From: Lachnospiraceae bacterium UBA7050
Lineage (GTDB): Bacteria > Bacillota > Clostridia > Lachnospirales > Lachnospiraceae
Assembly (NCBI GenBank): GCA_002493905.1
Contig: DLAJ01000010.1
Coordinates: 80,280-144,279, forward strand
Reading direction: 5' to 3'
Length of the DNA: 64,000 nt
The translations under genes were made by a program, and so were the position numbers. Of the stretch, positions 51,878-60,868 are shown in pieces (positions within the stretch are counted from its first letter, which is position 1; every line of letters starts with the position of its first letter). The notes beneath the pieces are model-generated. The model did not search any database. It saw only the letters and a list, made by a program, of their open reading frames with translations, and was not told the origin of the DNA.

Positions 51878-54800
51878 TTATACCGCGTCTGCGTCCGCCA
51901 GCCGTTCCTCTATCAGCCAGTCCTTGTCTTCCTTTGACGGCGTTTCATAAAACGCTGCGATCCTCAAGTGCGCCGGCTGCTCTCCACAGACATAAGCAAA
52001 GCTGACCTGCAGCGTCCATTCGCCCGGCGTCACGGCGATCTGTTCTTTTATGAAGGTATCCTCCGTAATCTCACCGCCGCTTTTTTCAAAACGGTAAACA
52101 CTCTGCCCGTCAGGCGAGATCACATCCACCATGACCCGTTCCTCCATCGGGAAAACAGATTCCTTTGGCTTTCTGACCAGGTTTGAAAATGAGACCTCCA
52201 GGTTCACCGTGTTATCCTCATGCACGTAAAACGGCCAGTTCCCCAGACTGACAAAGGGCGCCGGATATTGGTTACCAAAAGATGTGCCGGTTGTCCTATG
52301 GAATGTGGTGTCCAGCCTGAAGATGCTGCCCTGACCGATATCCGACAGCAGTTCTTCTTTTGTCAGATAATATTCATAGTCCGCGCGGCCGTCCCCGTCA
52401 TCCATTCCCGGCATACCCGAATCCTTAGGCGCCGTATGACCGCCGGCATCTGCCTGTACCCCCGCCTCCGCATCACTTGTTCTTACATTCAGCATCCAAA
52501 GCAGCAGACGCTGCGCCGGCATGTACTCCCTCATATACCGCTCCGCCTGCGCCTCTCCACCCTGACTTACAATCAGATCTTCATAGTTTGCCCGCGCGCA
52601 TTCACACAACGCATCAAAATACGCCTGCCCGTCGGTAAGCGGCATTCTCAATTGTATTTCCTTACAAATCAGCTCATTCATGACCCGCGCCATCAATTCG
52701 CCTTTTAATCCGTTTTCCCCGCCCTGCATAAATTGACTGTAAAGATAGCGCAGCGTGTCTTCTCCGTAATAAGTAAGCTCTCTCACCGTAAGCGGATATA
52801 CTGCCATACGCTCCGCGGCATCTGCATCTTCTTTCAAAATACCGTCCTCATCGAAAAGCATACGCTCCAAAAGTCCTTCCACAACGGACCATGTGTCCAC
52901 CACGCCGGTCTCTGCAAGCGCCTTTGTATAGCTATCCTGCATCAGCGCGTCGATATACCGCTGCCCGTCAATCATTGCATCCGCGACCGTATCCGGGCAC
53001 TTTTCACGGATGTCCTGTACAAAATAACTGCCGTCGCGCGGCGTCCAGTATTCCAAAAGCGTATAAGAACCGTCCTCACCCACAAGAAACGTGACCGCCG
53101 CAGGCACATGGCACCCGCCAAGATCGGTGATTCCCGTCTGCTCACAGAGATATGCGGCGCATAAGACCTGCGCGTAAACCGTGACCGTCCCTGCGCCCGT
53201 CTCCGCATCCACAGCCTCCTCCGTTCCCAGAACGAAAAAGCTGACACAGGGATAGGTCGCCCACAGCTCACCGGTCACGCCTTCCGCCGCCGCTCCCGAT
53301 TTCGTCACGCCGCCGAACACATCCTTTTCCTCTGCCCAGTCTAAGACCGCTTTCTCAACCGCCTCTGACAGTGCGTCCCCCTGCGGGCGCAGCGCATAAA
53401 TACTCCAGACACAATCGCCGCTGTCTCTCAAAAACCAAAGCTCTTCGTTCACATACAAAAGCCTGCCGCCGCCCGTAAGCGGACGCCATAGCCTTTTTGA
53501 CTCTGGAAGCGCAGCAATCTCCTCCAATACCGCATCAACCTCTTCAAACTGCGTCTGCTGCCATCCGGCATAGAGCATGCTCCCCAGTTCCTCCGCTTCA
53601 AACACCGCCCACGGTATGGTATCCACATCCGCCTCGTCGGGCGCCTGCTGATAATCAAAGCGCTCCTGCTGCCCATATTCATTCCATGTCAGACCACCCG
53701 TATCCAGCACACCGCCGATCTTCATAGATTCCATCGGATAATAAGAACTGAGCAGATTCATGAACACACAATGATCGAACGCATAACTGCCTTCCGCCGG
53801 AACTGCGATGCCTGCCGCGCTGTCCATATCCGCCGGTCCTTCCGCCCATCCGCCTTCGCCCTGCGCGCCGTCCCCGCTTTGCATTTCATTCTCCTGTGCT
53901 CCGTCCCCGCTTCCTTCGCCATTGATTCCGTCCCCGCCGGCTGCATCTCCGTTCCCCGCGCTGGCTGCCCCGTCCGCACTGTCTCCGCTTTCATTCCCTG
54001 CGCTGGCTGCCCCGTCCGCACTGTCTCCGCTTCCATTCCCCGCGCTGGCTTCCTGTGCTCCGCCGTCCGTTTCCGTGCGTTCACCTTCATCAGTCTGAGG
54101 ATTGGTCAAAAAGCAGACCGCAACAGCCGCGCATCCGACAGCCGCTGCAATCAGCACCCAGAACGCCGGTTTTTTATAATGAAGGACGCTCTTCACCCGC
54201 TTTCGGACGCCCACTTCTCCGAACGCAACAGGGCAGGCCGCAATCCGCATGCGCCGTACACTGCACGCAAGAAGCGCGGTCGAATACGCTTTTCTCTCCT
54301 CCACATTATACTGCTTCACGACACGCTCATCGCATGCATACTCAATATCTCTGCACAGCATGATATAGGCAGCCCACAAAAGCGGATGAAACCAGTATAC
54401 CGCCAAAATCAGGTAGCCGAACGGTTTCACCCAGTGATCTTTCCTGTGTATATGCGCCGTCTCATGTGAAATGATAAAATTTCTGTCCGCATCCTTCAGC
54501 TTCACCGGCAGATAAATGCGCGGTCGGAAAAGCCCGATCACAAAAGGAGAATCCACGTGTTCGCTCTCCATAACCGGAATTTTCGAAGAGGAAACTCCAT
54601 GGGCTCCCGAAAGCTCCTGTGATAAGGCTTCCCCTTCCTCTGAAAACCGTGTTTTTACCAAAACTGCCGTCCGGACGAGCAGGCGGAGGCGTACATAAGA
54701 GACCGCCGCCCAGATCAGCATAAAGACTACGCCGGCAAGCCATACCCACGATGCGATTCCCGCGATCACCTGCAGGGGATTGACACTGTTTTCCGGTTTT

Positions 54801-55099
54801 GGCGCAAGATAATCCGAAAGCATAGGATGAAAAGCAGAGTTCATCACGCCGATGCCCGTGTGAAGCTCCGGCTCCTTTGCATACATCATGTCCGGACTGA
54901 CAGTCTCTGCGCTCGGTATGAGTGACGCCGGACTTTCAATCTGTATCGGGACGAGCAGACGGACTGCCACCATTGCCCATAGCAGACAGCGCACCCACTT
55001 CGGTACTTTTTTTAATACGACTCTCAATACAAGGATTGCCAGAACGAGCCATCCCGCGCAGATTGCCCGGTTAAACAGTTCCAAAAAGATACGCTCCAT
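51878..55099 (-). CDS. BlaR1-type M56 peptidase with very large C-terminal ectodomain
   Basis: About 1073 residues, nearly twice a usual BlaR1. The N-terminal ~330 residues are the four-helix M56 integral-membrane metallopeptidase with zinc motif HETAH (about 212-216) and the downstream DIEYACDERVV Glu ligand. After the last helix (about 318-338) comes a Gly/Asp/Ser-rich linker (about 345-425) with tandem ASAGNGSGDSADGA units, then about 640 residues of unrecognised extracytoplasmic sequence. There is no penicillin-binding sensor motif (SxxK/SxN/KTG) that I can place. Start at 55099 follows the usual MERxF beginning; AGGA is 12 nt away. It follows blaI, so it should cleave or inactivate BlaI on a signal. 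Confidence 0.85.
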   Translation of the reverse strand: MERIFLELFNRAICAGWLVLAILVLRVVLKKVPKWVRCLLWAMVAVRLLVPIQIESPASLIPSAETVSPDMMYAKEPELHTGIGVMNSAFHPMLSDYLAPKPENSVNPLQVIAGIASWVWLAGVVFMLIWAAVSYVRLRLLVRTAVLVKTRFSEEGEALSQELSGAHGVSSSKIPVMESEHVDSPFVIGLFRPRIYLPVKLKDADRNFIISHETAHIHRKDHWVKPFGYLILAVYWFHPLLWAAYIMLCRDIEYACDERVVKQYNVEERKAYSTALLACSVRRMRIAACPVAFGEVGVRKRVKSVLHYKKPAFWVLIAAAVGCAAVAVCFLTNPQTDEGERTETDGGAQEASAGNGSGDSADGAASAGNESGDSADGAASAGNGDAAGGDGINGEGSGDGAQENEMQSGDGAQGEGGWAEGPADMDSAAGIAVPAEGSYAFDHCVFMNLLSSYYPMESMKIGGVLDTGGLTWNEYGQQERFDYQQAPDEADVDTIPWAVFEAEELGSMLYAGWQQTQFEEVDAVLEEIAALPESKRLWRPLTGGGRLLYVNEELWFLRDSGDCVWSIYALRPQGDALSEAVEKAVLDWAEEKDVFGGVTKSGAAAEGVTGELWATYPCVSFFVLGTEEAVDAETGAGTVTVYAQVLCAAYLCEQTGITDLGGCHVPAAVTFLVGEDGSYTLLEYWTPRDGSYFVQDIREKCPDTVADAMIDGQRYIDALMQDSYTKALAETGVVDTWSVVEGLLERMLFDEDGILKEDADAAERMAVYPLTVRELTYYGEDTLRYLYSQFMQGGENGLKGELMARVMNELICKEIQLRMPLTDGQAYFDALCECARANYEDLIVSQGGEAQAERYMREYMPAQRLLLWMLNVRTSDAEAGVQADAGGHTAPKDSGMPGMDDGDGRADYEYYLTKEELLSDIGQGSIFRLDTTFHRTTGTSFGNQYPAPFVSLGNWPFYVHEDNTVNLEVSFSNLVRKPKESVFPMEERVMVDVISPDGQSVYRFEKSGGEITEDTFIKEQIAVTPGEWTLQVSFAYVCGEQPAHLRIAAFYETPSKEDKDWLIEERLADADAV
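53961..54050. repeat. 42-bp tandem repeat in the BlaR1-like gene
   Basis: Two nearly identical 42-bp units (53961-54002 and 54003-54044) plus the start of a third, in frame, encoding 14-residue ASAGN-SGDSADGA repeats of the linker. Confidence 0.85.
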
Positions 55100-55157
55100 C
55101 TGAATAATCATTCCTTTCTCACAACCTGCGAACTTTGGGCCGCAGGCACAAATTCGC

Positions 55158-55181
55158 GTGTGAAAAATTTATTTTTCACAC
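55158..55181. other. Intercistronic hairpin between blaI and blaR1
   Basis: GTGTGAAAAA (55158-55167), loop TTTA, TTTTTCACAC (55172-55181). A second, shorter CCTGCG/CGCAGG hairpin is at 55125-55146. They may reduce blaR1 expression relative to blaI. Confidence 0.5.
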
Positions 55182-55193
55182 TACCACCCTCCC

Positions 55194-55556
55194 TCATTCC
55201 CTGTATTGATCAATCAGGCGCTGCACACTCTCCACATCTTCTTTCGAAAGCTTCTGATGCTTTGTAAACGCGGCGATAAACGCCGGAAGGGACCCGCCGA
55301 ATTTCTTGGTTACCAGCTCGTCGATCTCCGCCGCCTGAACCTCATCCTGCGAGACCAGGGAAGTGACGACCGCATTCTCGTTTTTGATCACGCCCCGCTC
55401 TCCGAGACGTTTGATGACCGTATACGTCGTCGTGCGCGACCATCCAAGCTCCTCCTTACACAGTTTCGCAAGCGCTGCGCTCGCAATTGGCTCATGCGCC
55501 CATAAAATCAGGCAAAAACGATATTCACTTTCAAACACTTTCGGCGTCGGCATCAT
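55194..55556 (-). CDS. blaI: BlaI/MecI-family repressor
   Basis: About 120 residues. Winged helix (about 8-75: YRFCLILWAHEPIASAALAKLCKEELGWSRTTTYTVIKRLGERGVIKNE) and C-terminal dimerisation helices with the SLPAFIAAFTK segment. A GGGTGACC tract precedes ATG at 55556; a GTG at 55562 is the alternative. It is transcribed ahead of the BlaR1-like gene. A strong double operator lies over its promoter, so it represses its own operon. Confidence 0.93.
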   Translation of the reverse strand: MMPTPKVFESEYRFCLILWAHEPIASAALAKLCKEELGWSRTTTYTVIKRLGERGVIKNENAVVTSLVSQDEVQAAEIDELVTKKFGGSLPAFIAAFTKHQKLSKEDVESVQRLIDQYRE

Positions 55557-55640
55557 GGTCACCCTTATCCTTTCTGAATCTGCGCCTGATGTTTATAGAT
55601 CATAAGGTCTGTGCCATGCAGACTCCCCCTTAACGCAGAT

Positions 55641-55700
55641 CACGGGCTGTCTAACGCATTAGACTATTTACAATTAGTCTAATGCATTAGACAGCCCGTG
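55641..55700. promoter_or_regulatory. Double BlaI operator (26-bp inverted repeat)
   Basis: Two 16-bp palindromes, GTCTAACGCATTAGAC (55649-55664) and GTCTAATGCATTAGAC (55677-55692, perfect), start 28 bp apart. They lie within a larger inverted repeat, 55641-55666 against 55675-55700, with 25 of 26 pairs and an 8-nt centre. The dyads have the size and symmetry of BlaI/MecI operators although the core differs from the TACA/TGTA staphylococcal type. Confidence 0.8.
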
Positions 55701-55704
55701 TCAA
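55676..55704 (-). promoter_or_regulatory. blaI-blaR1 promoter
   Basis: Minus-strand TTGACA (55704-55699), 17-nt spacer, TAGACT (55681-55676). Operator 2 covers the spacer and -10, operator 1 the early transcribed region. Confidence 0.72.
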
Positions 55705-55805
55705 GACAACTCTTTATCAAAATGTCAAACTGTCATAAACCGCCGTCATTTCCGTATCCGGTTTTCGTGCAGAAGAAACTCTGCCTCATCCGGCACGCCC
55801 CTGAT

Positions 55806-56828
55806 TTATGCCTTTTCAATCACGACTGCATGGGCAATCCCCGGAACGGTCTGCCCTTCATTGAAGGAGGTTTTGCTTAAAAGCGCACCGGTCGGAACAA
55901 ATAACACCCGTTTCCATTCCCCCGACTCGATACGCGGCAGGATATAAGCTGAGAGGACCGACGCCGAACAGCCGCAGCCGGAACCGCCTGCCTCCGTTTT
56001 CTGACGGATACTGTCAAACATGCAGATACCGCAGTCGTCATGCTGCGCGGAAATCTCAATCCCCTTTGCAGAAAGCAGATCGATCAGCGCCTGCTGTCCT
56101 ACCGTTCCCAAATCTCCGGTAAAGATTTTGTCATAATCCGACGGTTTCCTTCCAAAGTCGTTCAGGTTCTGCTCAATTGTGCTGGCTGCCGCCGGGGCCA
56201 TACAGCATCCCATATTGAACGAATCCTTGATCCCATAATCAACAATCCTGCCCGACGTGATCCCGGTAATGCGCGCGCGGGCGCCCTTGTCCTTTGAAGA
56301 AGAAAGCACATAGGCACCGCTTCCCGTCACCGTCCATGTCGAACATTTCGGGCGTTGCGAACCGTAGCTTAACGGAAAACGGAATTCTTTTTCCGCACTC
56401 GCAAAATGGCTGCTCGTCACGCAGGCAAGCATATCCGCATACCCGCCCGCGACGAGCATGCTTCCGATGCCGAGCGCCTCCCCGCAGGTCGAACACGCCC
56501 CGTACATGCCGAGGATGGGCGTTTCAAAATCCATCAACCCATAGGAAGACGCAACCGTCTGCGCGAGCAGGTCTCCCGCAAGCAGATAACGGATATCCTT
56601 GTGTGTTAAGCCCGCTTTTCCAAGCGCCAAGCTCAGCGCTTCCTTTTGCAGCGTGCTCTCCGCGGCTTCCCAGTTATCGCACCCCATCATATCATCCGAC
56701 GCGACCATGTCAAAGAGCGCGCCGAGCGGTCCCTCGCCCTCCTTTGTTCCGACAATGGACGCGCTCTCCCTGATATACACCTCTTTTTCAAACGCTACGC
56801 TCTGTTTTCCCTTCTGCGGGCTCTCCAT
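55806..56828 (-). CDS. spoVAD: Stage V sporulation protein AD
   Basis: 340 residues, normal SpoVAD length, with the thiolase-like fold (GMYGACSTCGEALGIGSMLVAGGYADMLACVTSSHFASAEKEFRFPLSYG, GSGAYVLSS, GDLGTVGQQAL, AGGSGCGCSASVLSAYILP). In the spore it binds dipicolinic acid and is needed for its uptake during sporulation and release in germination. The start at 56828 fits homology and has AGGG about 10 nt upstream; the frame open to 57122 overlaps the ABC permease and is not real. spoVAC and spoVAE, its usual partners, are not adjacent. Confidence 0.94.
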   Translation of the reverse strand: MESPQKGKQSVAFEKEVYIRESASIVGTKEGEGPLGALFDMVASDDMMGCDNWEAAESTLQKEALSLALGKAGLTHKDIRYLLAGDLLAQTVASSYGLMDFETPILGMYGACSTCGEALGIGSMLVAGGYADMLACVTSSHFASAEKEFRFPLSYGSQRPKCSTWTVTGSGAYVLSSSKDKGARARITGITSGRIVDYGIKDSFNMGCCMAPAAASTIEQNLNDFGRKPSDYDKIFTGDLGTVGQQALIDLLSAKGIEISAQHDDCGICMFDSIRQKTEAGGSGCGCSASVLSAYILPRIESGEWKRVLFVPTGALLSKTSFNEGQTVPGIAHAVVIEKA

Positions 56829-56941
56829 ATCGCACCATCCCTTTCTGACCTTTGGAATCTCATGATTGAAAATTTTCTTTTCCCATCTTTTCCTATGGTT
56901 ACTATGCGCAAAAGGAATGATTTTTATTCTTTTTGAAAAAA

Positions 56942-58903
56942 CTATTGTTCCCACACCACGACCCGCTTCGCGATCAGATACGCCGCGCTGTAATAGAGCA
57001 GATAAAGCAAAAGGATGACTCCGGAGACCGCAAACGCGGTCACGCCCGCCGCGTGCACAAAAAGCTCCATATGATTGATGCGCAGAATCTCCTGGCACAG
57101 CGCCGCAGCCGGAATGCCGCACACAAGCGGCAATATCAGCGGAAAAATAAAAAAGAAAAAAGTCTGCCTGAACAGCACGCGCCTTAAATCCCGCATGCCG
57201 ACGCCGATCAGGGAAAGCACCCGGTACCGCTCTTTATCCTCCGCAAGTCCCGTCAATGTTTTCAGCGCCAGAAGCGCCATCCCCATACAGAGCAGAACGC
57301 CGGCCGCGAACATCGCACTCACACTCAAAAACGCGACGCGCGCATTCTCCTCCCTGCGCTCATACTCTTTGATGATAAAATCAGAGGAATCGCTCTGCCT
57401 TCCCCCGTATTCGACCGCATAGGACAAATCGCGTTCCAGTGCGTGCGCATCAAAATCATTTTTTTTAAGCTCATATACCTCATGATATTGCTGCGCTGCC
57501 ATACCCTCCACCGCCTCGTCCGGCACGACCGCATACAAATACCGAAACATAAAATCGGGATAGTCCGTCCGCACGCCTGCCATATGATACTCCCTGCCGT
57601 TTAAGGTGATCGTCATCCCCTGATCGGGAAACTGCGCCGCTGCGCTCACATCCGCCACCACCAGAAAACTGTCGGAAAGCTCCACCGCATCGTAGCCCAG
57701 CGGCGTGATCAGCGCGTTAAACTCACTTACCGCCACATAAGAATCCTGAATCCCCGCATAACCCTCTCCGCTGAACTGGGTATGATCGTACAGCGCATGC
57801 CCGCCATCCGCATAAAAAGTATAGGAAATGGTTTTTTCGATCGCCGTATACCGCTCCACAATCTCCTTCGCCTCCTCCAGTCCGGGCCGGCCGCTCCGGT
57901 CGTCCTGATCATAGGAGATGATATAATGCAGATCATAGGGACAGAACACCGCAAGGCGTGCTTCCGCACCCAGACGCTCCATAAAAACCGCATCCAGCCC
58001 GATGACCGCGATTGCAAGCAGACACGCGATCATTCCCATCATGGCGGCATTCGTGTGCAGAGAAGCGCTCAACTGACGAAATAAAAACGTATTCGTTCCC
58101 CGGCTGCGCAGCCTCTTTCTTTTGAGCAAAAGAGCCATCAGACTGTGCGCAAGGCTGAAATGAAACAGAATCAGCGAACCAAAAAGTAAAAACAGGCGTT
58201 CCAGAAGCGGCAGCATCGTGGATGCGCCCGACAGGTAAGCGCGGACCCAGCTCCGCATCCCGATCACGGCAGCCGCCATACCTGCTGCCCCTCCGATTGT
58301 CAGCACTGTCCAGACAAACGGGAAACGCACGCTCTTCACGCGCGTCTGCCGCCCTTTTACAAGCTCGTGAATCGTGACCCGGTACAAATACCTCGCTGCC
58401 AGAAGACAGGATACCAGAAACACCAAAAATACCAGTACAACCGTAAACCATGTCCCTTTCACGGAATAGGAGGCAGCCGTAAACTCCGCCTCCAGCATCA
58501 TGGATACCATTCCCATCAGACCCTGATACAGAAACAGTCCGAACAGCATGCCCACAGCCAGCGCCACAATGCAGATCAGCAGATTCTCCGTCAAAAACAA
58601 TCTCAGCACATCCGCCCTCGTCATGCCGCAGGTCAGATACACGCCGAACTCGCGCCGCCGCAGCCGGAGCATAAATGCGGACGCATAGCTTAACATAAAC
58701 GCCACAACCGCCGAGATCAATACGATCAGACCGATCATTCCCCCCTGCAGATCCCTCCCGACCGCATAATCATACAATGTCCGGTTAAAAAGCACCTGAT
58801 CAATGGCAAACATAAACGCCACCGTGATCGCAACCGTCATAAAATAGATCAGTTCATTTCCGATCTGGCGCTTCACATTTCGAAAGGCGAGTTTACATAA
58901 CAT
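56942..58903 (-). CDS. FtsX-type ABC transporter permease (BceB-like)
   Basis: About 653 residues with ten membrane helices: one, then a block of three, a block of three around an ectodomain of about 200 residues (about 315-520, LAVFCPYDLHYIISYDQDD...), and three at the C-terminus. This is the BceB/VraG plan used for sensing and removing antimicrobial peptides. ATG at 58903 with GGAGG 8 nt upstream is preferred over GTG at 58912; it overlaps the ATPase gene by 11 nt. With the ATPase, kinase and regulator it forms a detoxification/sensing module. Confidence 0.92.
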   Translation of the reverse strand: MLCKLAFRNVKRQIGNELIYFMTVAITVAFMFAIDQVLFNRTLYDYAVGRDLQGGMIGLIVLISAVVAFMLSYASAFMLRLRRREFGVYLTCGMTRADVLRLFLTENLLICIVALAVGMLFGLFLYQGLMGMVSMMLEAEFTAASYSVKGTWFTVVLVFLVFLVSCLLAARYLYRVTIHELVKGRQTRVKSVRFPFVWTVLTIGGAAGMAAAVIGMRSWVRAYLSGASTMLPLLERLFLLFGSLILFHFSLAHSLMALLLKRKRLRSRGTNTFLFRQLSASLHTNAAMMGMIACLLAIAVIGLDAVFMERLGAEARLAVFCPYDLHYIISYDQDDRSGRPGLEEAKEIVERYTAIEKTISYTFYADGGHALYDHTQFSGEGYAGIQDSYVAVSEFNALITPLGYDAVELSDSFLVVADVSAAAQFPDQGMTITLNGREYHMAGVRTDYPDFMFRYLYAVVPDEAVEGMAAQQYHEVYELKKNDFDAHALERDLSYAVEYGGRQSDSSDFIIKEYERREENARVAFLSVSAMFAAGVLLCMGMALLALKTLTGLAEDKERYRVLSLIGVGMRDLRRVLFRQTFFFFIFPLILPLVCGIPAAALCQEILRINHMELFVHAAGVTAFAVSGVILLLYLLYYSAAYLIAKRVVVWEQ

Positions 58904-59675
58904 CAGTATCACCTCCCAGCGCCGCCATGACCGTCAAAATCTCGCGATAAAAGAGTTTCTGTTCCCGCTTACCCCGTCGAAGTTCGTTCCAGATCGCCCC
59001 GTCCTTCAAAAAGAGAACGCGTTCTGCATAGGAACCGACCAACGCATCATGCGTCACCATCAGAATCGTCGACTGCAGCCTGCTGTTCATCATACAGAAG
59101 GTTCTCATCAGCGCGCCCGAATTGGCGGAATCCAGCGCACCGGTCGGCTCATCCGCGAGCACCAGCGCCGGGGCCGTGATGATCGCACGCGCACATGCCG
59201 CCCTCTGGCGCTGCCCGCCCGATAAGCTGCCCGGAAACCGGTCCAGCAGCTCCTTGATGTCAAGCGTCTCCGCCACCCGGCGCAGCTCTTTTTCCGTCTG
59301 CTCCACCCCTGCATGCTTTAAGTTCAGCGGCAGCTTGATATTCTCCGCAACTGTCAAAGTATCCAACAGATTATATTCCTGAAAAATGAAGCCCAGCCTG
59401 TCGCGCCGGAAATCCGAAAGCTCCCTCTCCTTGCATTTTGAAATCATCCTGCCCTCGACATAAATCTCCCCGCAGCTTACCCTGTCAATCGTGGCAGTCA
59501 CATTGAGCAGCGTACTCTTTCCTGATCCGGATGCCCCCATGATCGCTGTAAACTCCCCTTTTTTTACCGTGAGGGAAACATCGTTAAGCGCCCGCGCCGC
59601 AGCCTCCCCATTTCCGTAATATTTGGTTACATGCTCCATGCGCAGAATTTCCTCAGAACTGTTACCTGTCTGCAT
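58893..59675 (-). CDS. ABC transporter ATP-binding protein (BceA-like)
   Basis: 260 residues: Walker A GASGSGKST, signature LSGGQRQRAACARAI, Walker B LVLADEPTGALDS, switch His in MVTHDALVG. The N-terminal EILRMEHVTKYYGNGEAAARALNDVSL matches the MacB/BceA group. AAGGAG precedes ATG at 59675; the longer frame to 59777 overlaps the kinase gene and lacks homology. Directly upstream of its permease. Confidence 0.94.
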   Translation of the reverse strand: MQTGNSSEEILRMEHVTKYYGNGEAAARALNDVSLTVKKGEFTAIMGASGSGKSTLLNVTATIDRVSCGEIYVEGRMISKCKERELSDFRRDRLGFIFQEYNLLDTLTVAENIKLPLNLKHAGVEQTEKELRRVAETLDIKELLDRFPGSLSGGQRQRAACARAIITAPALVLADEPTGALDSANSGALMRTFCMMNSRLQSTILMVTHDALVGSYAERVLFLKDGAIWNELRRGKREQKLFYREILTVMAALGGDTDVM

Positions 59676-59755
59676 GCCTCTGCTCCTTCCTTTTTGTTTT
59701 TTTCCATCATAACATGGTAAGAAGCCGGCCGTTCTAACACAGTCTGTATCTTCCC

Positions 59756-60721
59756 TTACGCTTTTGTAAGAAAACACAGGCGCACGCTGGTGTATTTTCC
59801 CTCCTCCGAATCAATCTGAAGACCGATGGAAAGCTGCGCGCACAGACACGATACAATATATAGACCCATCCCCGTGCTTCCGGTTTTCCCGTTTTGTCCG
59901 GTAAAACCGCGCTCGCACACGCGCTCCACCTCATGCGCCGGAATCCCGATGCCGTTATCTTTCACACAAATCTCACCCGGCGCGGCATTCATCGTAATAT
60001 GGCAGCCCGGACAGTATTTCGCGCAGTTGGCCAAAAGCTGCTCCAAAATAAAGCAAAGCGCCTTATCATCGGTGCTCACCTCGAAATCCCCATCGACCGA
60101 CACGCTGATACCGGCCGCGACAAGCAGCTCCATTTGCGATCTGACTGCGCGGTTCATGACCCCGGACGCCGAAACCCTTCGTATCATCGTACTTTTTTCA
60201 GGGCTGCGCAGTCTGGCATAAAAAAGAATCTGTTCCGTCAGATTATCCGCCCGTTTCAGCTCCCGGCGCAGCTTTCCCGCATCCGCATCATTTGAAAGAA
60301 TGAGCGAACATGCCGTGAGCGGTGTTTTCATCTCATGGATCCAGCTTTCCACATAATCGAAATATGCCTCCTTTTCCCGCCGCTCGCGTTCTATAGCCCC
60401 GATCGCAGCGGACGATACCGTATGCATGATGCGGTCATATTCTTTTTGCGTCCATGTGCGCGGCTTATAGCCAAGCTCGCCGAGCAGCCATTTTTCGGGC
60501 AGCCGCTCGATCATGCGTTCCAGTCCGGCGAGGCGCTTCCGCTCCATGAGGAATCCGGTGCAGAGCCAGATCACCGTACAGACCGCAAAAAAGCCTATCA
60601 AAAGAAAACAGGCCGAAGGCGGTATCTTCAGAATCATCGCCGCAGCCCAGAATATAATCGCTCCCATTGCAAGAAAACAAAGCGTCACCGCCTTATCCTC
60701 CGCATAATCCCTTATTTTCAT
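59756..60721 (-). CDS. Sensor histidine kinase, intramembrane-sensing type (BceS-like)
   Basis: 321 residues. Two membrane helices (about 13-31 and 38-58) with almost no loop between them, so it cannot sense alone and should take its signal from the ABC transporter. Phosphoacceptor His129 in WIHEMKTPLTA; N box ANCAKY; G1 DNGIGIP; G2 GSTGMGLYI. AGGAA precedes the ATG. It lies between the response regulator and the ATPase gene. Confidence 0.92.
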   Translation of the reverse strand: MKIRDYAEDKAVTLCFLAMGAIIFWAAAMILKIPPSACFLLIGFFAVCTVIWLCTGFLMERKRLAGLERMIERLPEKWLLGELGYKPRTWTQKEYDRIMHTVSSAAIGAIERERREKEAYFDYVESWIHEMKTPLTACSLILSNDADAGKLRRELKRADNLTEQILFYARLRSPEKSTMIRRVSASGVMNRAVRSQMELLVAAGISVSVDGDFEVSTDDKALCFILEQLLANCAKYCPGCHITMNAAPGEICVKDNGIGIPAHEVERVCERGFTGQNGKTGSTGMGLYIVSCLCAQLSIGLQIDSEEGKYTSVRLCFLTKA

Positions 60722-60868
60722 GCCGTCATCGTTCCTTTCCGGACCGGTTCAAAATCCGCTCCCTGTTCCCTGCATCCTTCCGCGTATCTCCCATCCGGTC
60801 CTATCCTGCTTTTCCGTTACAGTTTCCACGCATTCTCCGGCTGTATTAGTCTTCCGGTATTCCCGCCC

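Noticed and set aside
51611..52005. Open frames on the plus strand rich in Phe, Leu, Cys and Ser
   Set aside because: Composition reflects the T-rich intergenic sequence and the complement of the BlaR1 gene; no start signals.
53771..54469. 232-codon open frame on the plus strand opposite the BlaR1 gene
   Set aside because: It mirrors the Gly/Asp/Ser repeat linker on the complementary strand; no domain and no ribosome site.
56829..57122. 98-residue N-terminal extension of SpoVAD
   Set aside because: It overlaps the C-terminal coding part of the ABC permease and makes the protein longer than any family member.
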